Part shown: piece after piece, positions 1 through 8,439 of the stretch
Layout: every line of letters begins with the position of its first letter
Numbering within the stretch: position 1 is the first letter of the stretch
NCBI GenBank assembly: GCA_963808455.1
Contig: CAWEHT010000358.1
Span: forward strand, 1-27,838
DNA length: 27,838 bases
Source: CAWEHT01 sp963808455
GTDB lineage: Bacteria; Chloroflexota; Anaerolineae; CG2-30-64-16
Direction: 5' to 3'
The notes under the pieces: model-generated
The model's input: the letters and a program-made list of their open reading frames with translations, nothing else
What the model was told of the DNA's origin: nothing
Database searches by the model: none
Translations under genes and position numbers: made by a program

Positions 1-1259
1 AAGTTGCCGTGCCCCGACAGATTGAAGAGGATCACGCGTTTTTCGCCCCGCTCCTTGGCCGACAGTGCCTCATCGATCGTGGCGCGGATAGCGTGGCTCG
101 ATTCGGGCGCAGGGAGGATCCCTTCAGCGCGCGCGAAGAGCACAGCCGCTTCGAAGCACGGCTGCTGGGGATAGGCCCGCGGCTCGATGTGGCCTTCGTG
201 GACCAGCGTCGAGATCTCCGGCGACATGCCGTGATAGCGCAGGCCGCCGGCGTGAATTCCGGCCGGCTCGAAATCGTGGCCCAGCGTATACATCTTGACC
301 AACGGCGTCAGCCCGGCTGTGTCGCCGAAATCGTACGTGTAGCGTCCGCGAGTCAGGCTGGGGCACGAAGCAGGCTCGACCGCCACGAAGCGCGTGGCTG
401 TCCCCTGCGTCAGGCGGTGCTGCATGAACGGGAACGCCAGGCCTCCGAAGTTGGAACCGCCGCCCACGCACCCGATGACCACGTCAGGGTACTCTCCGAT
501 CTCGGCCATGCCCTCCACGGCTTCCTGGCCTATCACCGTCTGGTGCAACAGCACATGGTTGAGCACAGACCCCAAGGCGTAGTGGGTGTCGTCATGCGTT
601 GCGGCCAGTTCCACCGCCTCCGAGATGGCGATGCCCAGGCTGCCGGCGGTTTGCGGATGTTCTGCCAGGACCTTGCGCCCGGACTGGGTGCGGACCGACG
701 GGCTCGACGTGACGGTGGCCCCATACGTTTGCATGAGCGAGCGCCGGTACGGCTTTTGCTCGTAGCTGATCCTGACCATGAAGACGTCGATCTCGATGCC
801 GAAGAACGCGCCGGCGATGGCCAGCGCCGATCCCCACTGCCCCGCGCCCGTCTCGGTCGTGATGCGTTTGATGCCGGACTTCTTGTTGTAGTAGGCCTGC
901 GGCAGGGCCGTGTTGAGCTTGTGGCTGCCTGCCGGGCTGACGCCCTCGTATTTGTAGTAGATGTGAGCGGGCGTATCGAGCGTCTTCTCCAGACGCACCG
1001 CGCGGATGAGCGGTGTCGGGCGCCACAGGCGGTACATGTCGCGCACCTCGTCCGGGATCGGGACCTCGCGCTCGCTGCTCACCTCCTGAAGGATCAGGTC
1101 CATCGGGAAGAGCGGCGCCAGATCGGCGGGGCCAATCGGTTGCTGGGTGCCGGGATGTAGCACCGTGGGCAAAGCCACGGGAAGATCGGCCGCGATGTTG
1201 TACCAGTGCGTAGGAATGTGCGACTGAGGCAGAACGAGGCGGTAGTTGGTGTCCGACAT
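1..1259 (-). CDS. trpB2: TrpB2-type tryptophan synthase beta chain (3' end outside window)
   Basis: PLP-dependent beta chain that joins indole and serine to make tryptophan in the cytoplasm. The visible 419 codons run from MSDTNYRL to FNLSGHGN with no stop, so about the last 30 residues lie beyond the left edge. The PLP lysine is K114 in GSHKLNTA. The phosphate-binding glycine loop is CVGGGSNFGG. The extended N-terminus and the SGHGN ending match the TrpB2 subfamily (TrpB-like enzymes that can act without TrpA) rather than TrpB1. The ATG is chosen because GGAGGG lies 6-8 bases upstream and codons are continuous from there. No trpA is visible. Expression appears to be controlled by the Trp T-box leader upstream, which supports a role in tryptophan supply. 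Confidence 0.93.
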   Translation of the reverse strand, partial: MSDTNYRLVLPQSHIPTHWYNIAADLPVALPTVLHPGTQQPIGPADLAPLFPMDLILQEVSSEREVPIPDEVRDMYRLWRPTPLIRAVRLEKTLDTPAHIYYKYEGVSPAGSHKLNTALPQAYYNKKSGIKRITTETGAGQWGSALAIAGAFFGIEIDVFMVRISYEQKPYRRSLMQTYGATVTSSPSVRTQSGRKVLAEHPQTAGSLGIAISEAVELAATHDDTHYALGSVLNHVLLHQTVIGQEAVEGMAEIGEYPDVVIGCVGGGSNFGGLAFPFMQHRLTQGTATRFVAVEPASCPSLTRGRYTYDFGDTAGLTPLVKMYTLGHDFEPAGIHAGGLRYHGMSPEISTLVHEGHIEPRAYPQQPCFEAAVLFARAEGILPAPESSHAIRATIDEALSAKERGEKRVILFNLSGHGN

Positions 1260-1288
1260 GTTGCCCTCCAGAATGAAAATGACCGACG

Positions 1289-1340
1289 TTGCCTGGCGGG
1301 CTCGCGGGTGAAGGAGGAAGGAGGGGAGCTCGCCAGGCAA
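1289..1340 (-). repeat. Inverted repeat between T-box terminator and trpB2 start
   Basis: TTGCCTGGCGGGCTC (1289-1303) and GAGCTCGCCAGGCAA (1326-1340) are inverted with 14 of 15 pairs. The stem starts immediately after the terminator U-tract. On the transcript the loop carries CCCTCC, which is complementary to the trpB2 ribosome binding site GGAGGG at 1262-1267. The repeat is certain; a regulatory role is inference. Confidence 0.7.
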
Positions 1341-1342
1341 AT

Positions 1343-1377
1343 AAAAACCCTCATTCCCACATTGGGGACGAGGGTTC
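1343..1377 (-). terminator. Rho-independent terminator of the Trp T-box
   Basis: On the minus strand the arms AACCCTCGTCCC and GGGAATGAGGGTT pair around a short loop and are followed by TTTTTAT. The 5' arm lies just after the T-box core, as expected for a competing antiterminator that forms when uncharged tRNA-Trp binds. Confidence 0.88.
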
Positions 1378-1913
1378 TCACGAACACCCGCGGTGCCACC
1401 CCGCTTAGGCCAGCCGTCCAAGGTGATGGTCACCCCGGCAAACGCCGGCTAATGACCGGCACCTGCTTGAACTGGCCTCGCTCGACGCAGAGACGCCGAC
1501 AGCCCACCGGCCACACGGTTCCCCATAGTGGCCCGGCCACTTGCCCGCGCTGGCAGCTGTCTTGATCTCCTCAGCCATGATAACGGTGGCGTCTTCCGGC
1601 ACAGCCTAATCGCAGTTAGTCGAAATATCTCGCAGCTCCCGGTTGCCGGGTCTCGTGCTGCCAGCTACATAGATATCGTCCTGCTTTCGGCTTGCAGCTC
1701 CCCGGTCCATTCGGCACCGGCTATGGCGCTGGCCTCACAGCCTATCCTATCGGCGCCCGGCTTTCGGGCCTCGGGCAGCTCCATGCTGCACCGTTGGCTG
1801 CTCGAAGCCTGTCACCTGCATCCGACCGGATATAGCCAGCTCTCTGTCGCCTCACCCTGGTGCGTACTAGTCCGGTTCACAGCCTTTGAAAGGCAATATG
1901 AAATTGTGAGCGC

Positions 1914-1942
1914 ATGTTAGCACACCTCACCCGGCCAGTCAA
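1914..1942 (-). promoter_or_regulatory. Sigma70-type promoter of the trpB2 T-box leader
   Basis: On the minus strand a -35 box TTGACT (1937-1942) and a -10 box TAACAT (1914-1919) are separated by exactly 17 bases. Transcription would start near 1907, about 22 bases before Stem I of the T-box, which is the expected arrangement. Confidence 0.75.
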
Positions 1943-2299
1943 GGGCGCGTTTGCGCGCGAGTGTACCGCAAAACTGTCGGGGACTCTTATCAGCCTGGAG
2001 CGCCAGCCCACAACTTCTCACCACGGCGAGCGGCTCAATAGACAGTGTTCTTTCCTGTGCAGCTCCGGGCGACGGCTGCCCGACACTTCTGCGGTGAACC
2101 CAATGAAGCGGGCAAGCCCGAGTGAGGCTCGACCTCGCGCGTGAGAGGCATCGGCCCGCACCCCGGCAGGGCACGGCTGGAGGTCGCCAATGAACATACC
2201 GTCGGCTTGCGGCTCGGCACCGGCGGCCTCGAAAAGGGATCGCCTCGGTGGTTCGCAGGAGGAGGCACGGGTGCATTTCGCCGCCAGGCTATGGCACCA
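1943..2299. other. Intergenic region between the divergent trpB2 and ettA promoters
   Basis: About 360 bases without a convincing gene in either direction. The overlapping short frames show no recognisable protein. Visible items are a stretch near 1962-2018 resembling one downstream of ettA, and a small hairpin CGGGC...GCCCG near 2067-2083. No tRNA or other known RNA was recognised. Confidence 0.5.
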
Positions 2300-2308
2300 T
2301 GCTATAAT
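2300..2308 (+). promoter_or_regulatory. Extended -10 promoter of ettA
   Basis: TGCTATAAT: a perfect TATAAT at 2303-2308 preceded by TG one base upstream. No good -35 is visible 16-19 bases before it, which fits an extended -10 promoter. The start would be near 2315, giving a leader of about 65 nt. The ettA start has AGGAGC about 5-9 bases before its ATG. Confidence 0.55.
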
Positions 2309-2378
2309 ATGCGGGCGATCAAGAACATGCGATTAAGCCAACGGCACGGCTGGTGTTGTTCGCGGTCAGGAGCGTGGC

Positions 2379-4058
2379 ATGGTCGATCGGATCATCTACT
2401 CGATGGTGGGTGTGGGCCGAGTTTACCCGCCGAACAAGGCGGTTCTGCATGATATCTCCTTGTCGTTTTTCTATGGAGCCAAGATAGGGGTGCTCGGCCT
2501 GAATGGTGCCGGCAAGAGCACCCTCCTGCGCATCATGGCCGGCGTCGATACCGGGTTCACGGGCGAGACGATGCTCTCCAAGGGCTTCAAAGTGGGGCTA
2601 CTCGAACAGGAGCCGGTTCTCGACCGGGGCAAGACCGTGCGCGAGGTCGTGCAAGAAGCGGCGCAGCCGGTCCTCGACCTGCTGGCCCGCTTCGACGCCG
2701 TCAATAATCGCTTCGGCGAGGACCTCAACCCGGACGAGATGGAAGCTCTGGTGGGGGAGCAAAGCCGGCTTCAGGAAGAGATCGATCGGGTGAGCGGCTG
2801 GGACTTCGACAGCCGGCTGGATCTGGCGATGGACGCGCTGCGCTGCCCCGCCGGCGACACGCCCATCTCGGTCCTCAGCGGCGGCGAGCTCCGGCGCGTG
2901 GCGCTGTGCCGGCTTCTGCTCACCGAGCCGGATATCTTGCTGCTCGATGAGCCGACCAATCACCTGGATGCCGAGTCGGTGGCCTGGCTGAAGAAGCATC
3001 TGCAGGAGTACAAGGGCACCGTCATCGCCGTAACCCACGACCGCTATTTCCTCGACAACGTGGCCGGATGGATCCTGGAATTGGACCAAGGCTACGGGAT
3101 CCCATGGAAGGGCAACTATTCCTCCTGGCTGGAGCAAAAACAGGCCCGTCTGGCCCTCGAGAAGACGACCGAGAAACGACGCCAGCAGACGCTGCAGCGC
3201 GAACTGGAGTGGATTCGCAGTCGCCTCGCGCTCGCCAAGCGAAGAGTAAAGCCCGCATCAACAGCTACAACGAGCTCCTGAGCCAGGAGTACGAACGGCG
3301 CCGAGAGGAGTTGGAGATCTACATCCCGCCCGGCCCACGGTTGGGCAACGTCGTGGTGGAGGCGCAGGGGGTCAGCAAGGCGTTCGGCGACCACGCGTTG
3401 TTGGATAAGGCCGACCTTTCAGTTGCCGCCGGGTGGCATCGTCGGTGTCATCGGCCCCAACGGCGCCGGCAAAACCACGTTGCTCAAGATGATTATCGGC
3501 GCCGAGCAGCCCGACGAGGGCACCCTCCGCGTGGGCGAGACGGTGGTGCTGGGCTACGTCAACCAGACCCGCGAGACGCTCGACGCCGAGAAGACGGTAT
3601 GGGAGGAGATCAGCGGTGGCGAGGAGACGCTGGTGCTGGGGCCGCGCAAGGTCAATTCGCGCGCCTACGCGGCCAGCTTCAACTTCCGCGGCACTGACCA
3701 GCAAAAGAAAGTGGGTGCGCTGTCGGGCGGCGAGCGCAACCGCGTCCAGCTGGCAAAGATGTTGAAGCAGGGTGCCAACCTTCTGCTGCTCGACGAGCCG
3801 ACCAACGACCTCGACGTCAACACCCTCCGGGCGTTGGAGGAAGCCTTGCAGGAGTTTGCCGGCTGCGCCGTGGTGGTCAGCCACGACCGCTGGTTCATCG
3901 ACCGCGTGGCCACCCACGTGCTGGCCTTCGAAGGCGACAGCCAGGTCGTGTGGTTCGACGGCAACTTCTCGGACTACGAGGCGAACCGCCACAAACGCCT
4001 GGGCATAACTGCCGACACGCCGCACCGCATCAAGTACAAGCGCCTGATCCGCAGCTAG
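2379..4058 (+). pseudogene. ettA: EttA, ABC-F translational throttle ATPase, frame broken by two compensating indels
   Basis: EttA binds the ribosomal E site and gates the first elongation steps according to ATP/ADP. The protein has two ABC domains without membrane segments. The first has Walker A GLNGAGKST (residues 40-48), signature VLSGGE (165-170) and Walker B ILLLDEPTNHLD. The second has GPNGAGKTT, ALSGGERNR and LLLLDEPTND. The linker RARQAKSKARINSY and the YVNQTRETLD region fit EttA better than antibiotic-resistance ABC-F proteins. The frame is lost near 3219/3220: EWIR should continue with MSPRARQ, and one T appears missing. It is regained near 3425-3431 before LPPGGIVGV, where one base is extra, so the rest reads in the original frame. 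Reconstructed length is about 559 residues, normal for EttA. Sequence error is the likeliest cause. Confidence 0.9.
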
Positions 4059-4357
4059 ATTCCGGTGTAAAACCCCGTAGCGTAAGGTGTATAACAAGAC
4101 TGTCGGGGATCTCTCTTGGCCCGGAGCAGGGGCCCACAGATCCGCCGCGCGGCAAGACAATTTCAGCTCCCGGTGCCGGCAGGAATGCCGGCGTTCCCAG
4201 GAGGAGACTCCGTCAGCAGCGGAGCGCAAATCCACTGTGCGACCATTTTTGGTGTCACCGAAAGGGTTCCCTGTTTCTGCGCTTGAGCAGCTCGCCGCCA
4301 TGAGCCTCCTGGGACTGGCCATTCACGACGAAGTGGCCTCTTGGGTACCGGCCCGGG
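4059..4357. other. Convergent intergenic region between ettA and cheA2 with REP-like palindromes
   Basis: No convincing gene. GCCGGC occurs twice (4175-4180 and 4187-4192) with six bases between, giving a small hairpin, and the overlapping 4182-4197 stretch is a near-palindrome. This looks like a dispersed intergenic element. Bases 4086-4142 resemble 1962-2018 upstream of ettA. A minus-strand frame with AGGAGG before its ATG near 4302 would begin here, but it runs antisense into ettA and is not supported. No U-tract terminator was seen for either convergent gene. Confidence 0.45.
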
Positions 4358-6343
4358 TCAAGCTCGCGTATCGCCCTCCGCGAGGCGGCCCGGGTCCAGC
4401 ACAAGGACGACCCTGCCATCCGCCAGCACTGCAGCACCTGTAACTCCTGAGATGGCCAGATAGCCGTCCAGAGGCTTCACGACGACCTGGTAGTGCTGGC
4501 GGATCTCGTCGACCACCAGGCCGACATCGTGCGTTCCCAGGCCGGCAATCATAACCTCCAACATGGGGGTTTCCTGGACGTGGCCGTACAGCCCGACGGC
4601 TTCGGAGAGGAAAACGAGGGGCACGACACGGCCTCGGTTAATGATGGCTGGCCGCCCGCCACAACGCTGCACACGCGCGGCGGGCACGTACAGCGTCTCA
4701 CGGATGGACTCGAGCGGGACCGCAAACGTCTCGCCATCGCTGTTCACCAGCACCACATCTTGGGCGGCCATGCGGACCGGCAGGCTCATCTCCACAACGG
4801 TGCCGGCAGGGCTCGACGTCAATGAAACGGTCCCACCGTAGGCGCAGACGTTGGAACGCACGACATCCAGGCCGACCCCGCGACCTGAGATGTCGGTGAT
4901 GGTCGAGGCCGTGCTGAACCCAGGGGAGAAGAGGAGCTCGAAGGCCTCCGCGCCGGAGAGGGCAGCCGCTCGGCCAGATTGCAGCAGCCCTTTGGCCGAT
5001 GCCGTCCGCAGGACGGCGTCCAGGTCAACGCCCGCGCCGTCATCGCTGGTGGTCACGATCACATGATGCGCCTGGCGATGCGCCTCGATGCGAACGCAGC
5101 CTTCGTCGCACTTGCCGGCCGCGCCCCTTTCGGCGGGTGGCTCGATGCCGTGATCGACGGCATTGCGCACCAGATGCACGAGCGGGTCAACGATGGCTTC
5201 GGCTATGCCCTTGTCCAGCTCGATATCACCGCCCTGGATCTCCAGGCGCACATGCTTGCCGGTGCGCTGGGCAACATCTCGCGCGACCCGGGGCAAGCGC
5301 CTGAAGACCGTTTCAAGACGCACCATTCGCAGCTCCACGGCTGTAGTTTGGAGGCCGTCGATCGCCCTTCCCAGCACGGCAGCCATGGCCTTGCCGCGGC
5401 GCGCCAGAGCTGTGCGGCAGCCTTCAGCTTCCAACGAGAGCAGGAAGTGTTCGAGTTGGTTCCGGACGGTAAGCAGCTCGCCCACCTGGTTGATCAGCGT
5501 GTCAACCCGAGCCTGGTCAACCCGCAGCGTCTGCCCGAGGCCGCCGGCGTCGTGACCGTTGCCCGTCGCCTTCCTATCGCCCGCCGGCGTGGTGTCCCGT
5601 CCCTGTGGCTGGCCTCGTTCCACCAGGGGCCGCGCCTCTTCCGTGGCCGGAAGCAGGGCTTTCAGGGAATCGAGCAACGCCTCGAGTTCCCTGGGGCCGG
5701 CCTCTCCGAGGACGCCGTCGCCGGCAGTCAGCATGGAGAGCACGTCGGTCCGGCCGGCATATTCGGCAGAGGAGCTCAGCGAGCTGATGGCCCTGTGCAG
5801 CATCTCGCGACCGGTGTGGTCGTCTGCATCATCTGCCAGGTGCTGGCTCGCCGCACGGATGGCCTGGCACTGCTGCTCCACGACATCGCGGAACACTTCC
5901 TCGATGGATGGGCGATGCGCGGCCGGGCGGGGGCAGTCCCTCTGCGCCGGTGGCCCCGTCAACTCAAGGGCCAGCAGCAGCCTCTCGTCCGCAGGCAGCT
6001 CTTCGCCGGCATGCTCGACCAGACGGCGCAATTCGGACACGCCGTCGAGCAGAAGCGCGAACGGCACCTCGGCGAACCCCATGTCCGGCAGCGTCCGGGC
6101 GGTGGTTTCCAGCGCGTGAGCCAGCTGCTGGATCGCAAACAGGCCAAGATAGCTGGCGCTGCCCTTGACGCTGTGCATGGCCCGCATCACGGCGTCCTGC
6201 CCGTCCCGACCGATGCCGGTGCCCTCCGCCGCTACCAGGGTGGCCTCGGCCCCGTCCAGATGCTCGAGCGCTTCGGCAACGAACTCATCCAGGAGCTGAC
6301 GACGCAACTGGAGTTCATCCCCCATGAGTATCGGGTGCTCCAT
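4358..6343 (-). CDS. cheA2: CheA-like histidine kinase with one active and one degenerate HPt (CheA2)
   Basis: Cytoplasmic hybrid kinase of 661 residues, last gene of the chemosensory operon. Residues 8-128 form an HPt with the phospho-histidine H57 in MHSVKGSASYLG. Residues 145-230 form a second HPt-like bundle whose matching motif is AISSLSSSAEYAG: H57 corresponds to S187 and K60 to S190, so it cannot be phosphorylated in the usual way. No P2 domain is seen. Then come P3 (275-345, RVDTLINQVGELLTVRNQ), the P4 ATPase with N box HLVRNAVDHG, DDGAGVD and GRGVGLDVV, and a C-terminal CheW-like P5. The start overlaps the end of the preceding receiver gene by 29 bases, suggesting coupling. The frame is intact. 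Confidence 0.93.
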   Translation of the reverse strand: MEHPILMGDELQLRRQLLDEFVAEALEHLDGAEATLVAAEGTGIGRDGQDAVMRAMHSVKGSASYLGLFAIQQLAHALETTARTLPDMGFAEVPFALLLDGVSELRRLVEHAGEELPADERLLLALELTGPPAQRDCPRPAAHRPSIEEVFRDVVEQQCQAIRAASQHLADDADDHTGREMLHRAISSLSSSAEYAGRTDVLSMLTAGDGVLGEAGPRELEALLDSLKALLPATEEARPLVERGQPQGRDTTPAGDRKATGNGHDAGGLGQTLRVDQARVDTLINQVGELLTVRNQLEHFLLSLEAEGCRTALARRGKAMAAVLGRAIDGLQTTAVELRMVRLETVFRRLPRVARDVAQRTGKHVRLEIQGGDIELDKGIAEAIVDPLVHLVRNAVDHGIEPPAERGAAGKCDEGCVRIEAHRQAHHVIVTTSDDGAGVDLDAVLRTASAKGLLQSGRAAALSGAEAFELLFSPGFSTASTITDISGRGVGLDVVRSNVCAYGGTVSLTSSPAGTVVEMSLPVRMAAQDVVLVNSDGETFAVPLESIRETLYVPAARVQRCGGRPAIINRGRVVPLVFLSEAVGLYGHVQETPMLEVMIAGLGTHDVGLVVDEIRQHYQVVVKPLDGYLAISGVTGAAVLADGRVVLVLDPGRLAEGDTRA

Positions 6344-6727
6344 GCGCGCTCATCCCATGGCGCCCAGCAGCATGCCGCGCCTTGTCTACCAGCTCAGCCG
6401 GTTCGGTCGGTTTGATGATGTACACGTTGGCCCCGGCCTCGAAGCCCTTGCGCCGGTCCTCCGGCTCCGCTTCGGTCGAGACGATGATGATCGGGAGATC
6501 TCGCATGGCAGGATCGGCGCCGGAATCTGGCGTATCAGCGTAAGGCCGTCCATGCGCGGCATATTGACATCGATCACGGCGAGCCGGCAGGGGTTCTGGT
6601 ACAATACCTCAAGTGCTGCAAAGCCGCTATCCGCTCCCACGGTGGCAAAGCCGGCCGAGCGCAAGATGTAGGAGTGGAGGGACCGCACCACTGCTGAGTC
6701 GTCAACAATCAGGACTCGGGGGACCAT
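6315..6727 (-). pseudogene. Second CheY-like single-domain response regulator, one frameshift
   Basis: Receiver domain that would accept phosphate from CheA1 or CheA2. The first part reads MVPRVLIVDDSAVVRS...AVIDVNMPRMDG, with the acidic pair and phospho-acceptor Asp present. The frame is lost near 6521 in the stretch CAGATTCCGGCGCCGATCC, where one base appears missing. It continues as ADPAMRDLPIIIVSTEAEPEDR...ANVYIIKPTEP, containing the conserved Thr/Ser position and Lys. About 137 residues when repaired. The start at 6727 is preferred because AAAGGA stands 7 bases before it. An upstream ATG at 6751-6749 overlaps the cheR stop as ATGA and would add eight residues. Probably intact in the organism. 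Confidence 0.85.
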
Positions 6728-6747
6728 CCTGCTATCCTTTCCTCTGG

Positions 6748-7578
6748 TCATTTCACGTAAGCTAACATCGACCCGCGCCGCACAAGGCGAAAGGCCGAGG
6801 TGATGCGGCCGACCGATTCCGAGTGGCCCAGGAAGATGTAACCACCCGGCCGCAGACGCGTCATAGAACAGGTCGAGGACCCTCCGCCGTGAAGCGTCGT
6901 CGAAGTAGATGAGCACGTTGCGACAAAATAGAAAATCCTGCCCATCGGTCTCGCGAGCGACGTTTTCATCCAACAGATTGGCCTGCCTGAAACGGACCAT
7001 GCTCGTGATAGGCGGCGTGACCTTGTAACCGTCTCCCGCCGGGCGGAAGTAACGTTCGCGGTAGGCTGTGGGCACTTCTTTCACAGCGCGCTCGCTGTAG
7101 ACGGCGAGCCACGCGCTGCGGAGCATCTCACGGCTGATATCGGTGGCCGTGATGGTGATTTCCCGAGCGATCGAAGTCCTCGATTACCTCGCGCAAGATG
7201 ATGGCGAGCGTGTAGGGTTCATCACCCGAGGCGCAGCCGGCGGACCAGATGCGCAGATAACGATCACCCCGCTTGCGCTTTTCCTCGAGCACCTCCGGCA
7301 GGATGTCGTCAGCAAACGACTGCAACTGGGGGTATTCACGGAAGAAGTAGGTTTCGTTCGTCGTCAAAGACTCAGTCAGCTCGCGCAGCTCGCTGCCGGA
7401 GCCACCATAGCGCAGCAGGCGATAGTAGTCGTCGAAGCTGTCGGCGCCGGTCGCCTGGACCCGTTGTTCCACCCGGCGGGAGACGAAGTATTTCTTGCGC
7501 TCGTCGAAGTAAAGGCCCGACGACTCGTAAACCAGGTCGAACCAGCTTCACATAGAGCTCAGCGTCTATTTCGCTCAT
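6748..7578 (-). pseudogene. cheR: CheR chemoreceptor methyltransferase, three frameshifts
   Basis: SAM-dependent methyltransferase for receptor glutamates. The N-terminus MSEIDAELYVKLV shifts near 7545 into FDLVYESSGLYFDERKKYFVSRRVEQR. The SAM-binding part has IWSAGCASGDEPYTLAI, close to the CheR signature. The frame shifts again near 7166 (DFDR to EITITATDISREMLRS). FLFCRNVLIYFD follows, then a third shift near 6860 leads into RPGGYIFLGHSESVGRITSAFRLVRRGSMLAYVK, the usual CheR end. Repaired length is about 276 residues, normal for CheR. Its ATG overlaps the stop of the HEAT gene as ATGA. With MCP1 and CheB in the same operon it probably sets adaptation. Sequence error is favoured over decay because every segment stays conserved. 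Confidence 0.87.
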
Positions 7579-8439
7579 AGTAGCGGCTTTCGTCGCAGGG
7601 CGAGGGCGAACTCCGCCACATCAGGGTCCTGGCTGGCGCCGGCCAGGCCATCGGCCCATCCCGACAGATTGCTGCCAGGCGGCAGAGAGACCAATGCGCT
7701 GAGGGCGATGTCGTGGACATCAGGGGCGGCAGCTCGCAACTGTTCCTTGAGGAATGCGAGGGCGACCAACGGGTTGGCCCCCAACGCGCACCAGGCCATC
7801 TGGATCGCCATCGATGTGGACCAGGGGCGACAGGCCGGGCCCCAGGAGCCGAGGGGTGCTGCAGGATAAAGTGAAGCGCATCCTCGTCGCCGATAGCCCC
7901 GAGGCCCGCCAGTGCAGCCAGCCGGACCCAATCAGGACCGCGCCAGAGCGCTGCGCCCAGGGCCGGGACCGCACCGGGAAGAGCCAGCGCCCCCAGCGCC
8001 TCGGCGGCCGCGGCGGCCACGTTGGGATCGGCATCCTGAAGAGCTTCGCAGAGCATCGGCAGCGAGCCCGGATGCCGGATCCGCGCCAGCGCATCCAGGG
8101 CGTACTTGCGAAGGTCCTGGCCCTCGTCTCGCAAGAGCCGCTCGAGGGCCGGCAAGGCAGCGGTGCCAAGACAGACGAGAGCCTCCGAGCGCGTAGCCGC
8201 GTTCGGCGGGATCGGCTGCGCTGAGATGCTGGGCGGCCAGCTGCGCAGCCGTCTCGCTCCCGGCACGGGCCAGCAGCGTCCACGGTGGCCTCGCAGACCG
8301 CCGGAAGCGGGTCGCCGAGGTGCCGGGCGACCTCGGCCAGCACGGCGGCATCGGCTGTCGGCGGCACCGCCTGCAGCAGCCTGCGGCGTGCGCTGCCGTC
8401 CGCGCCGCGCAGCACGACACACGGGTCAGTGGGGTTCAT
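7575..8439 (-). pseudogene. HEAT-repeat protein between cheB and cheR, at least three frameshifts
   Basis: Alpha-solenoid protein of about 287 residues when repaired. Typical HEAT helices include ADAAVLAEVARHLGDPLPAV, LVCLGTAALPALERLL, LRKYALDALARI, NVAAAAAEALGAL and DWVRLAALAGLGAI. Breaks fall near 8275 (ATVDA to LLARAGSE), near 8190 (ERGYAL to EALVCLG) and in 7820-7850 (LQHPSA to STSMAIQMAW). The last segment runs to FALALRRKPLL. The ATG follows directly after the cheB stop, and the stop overlaps the cheR start. HEAT proteins mediate protein contacts, so a scaffold or regulator of CheR, CheB or an output protein is possible but unproven. It could be a pseudogene, but neighbours show the same kind of indel. 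Confidence 0.72.

Larger units (their letters stand above)
1260..1907 (-). promoter_or_regulatory. Trp T-box riboswitch leader of trpB2
   Basis: Transcribed leader that senses uncharged tRNA-Trp. Read on the minus strand, Stem I spans about 1885 to 1689. Its base pairs GGCT with AGCC, and CCGG with CCGG. An internal loop has ACTAGTA on the 5' side (1866-1872) and CGAATGGA on the 3' side, so the specifier is UGG (plus-strand cca at 1707-1709), which is Trp. GCACC/GGTGC closes above it. The AG-bump motif ACAGAGAGCTGG is at 1836-1847, and the distal GGTGCAGC at 1785-1792. A Stem III-like hairpin lies around 1425-1460. The T-box core GGGTGGCACCGCG is at 1389-1401. A terminator follows. The length, about 650 nt including the part after the terminator, is long for the class. 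The specifier placement and core are directly visible; the remaining folding is by eye. Confidence 0.92.

Noticed and set aside
2379..4058. Programmed frameshifting in ettA
   Set aside because: Two shifts of opposite sign without slippery sequence or stimulatory structure, and similar indels occur in six other genes.
3372..4322. 316-codon minus-strand frame with AGGAGG before one internal ATG
   Set aside because: Runs antisense through ettA; the protein resembles no family, and its first part translates the REP-like intergenic element.
4979..6415. 478-codon plus-strand open frame
   Set aside because: Antisense shadow of cheA2, whose motifs are unmistakable.
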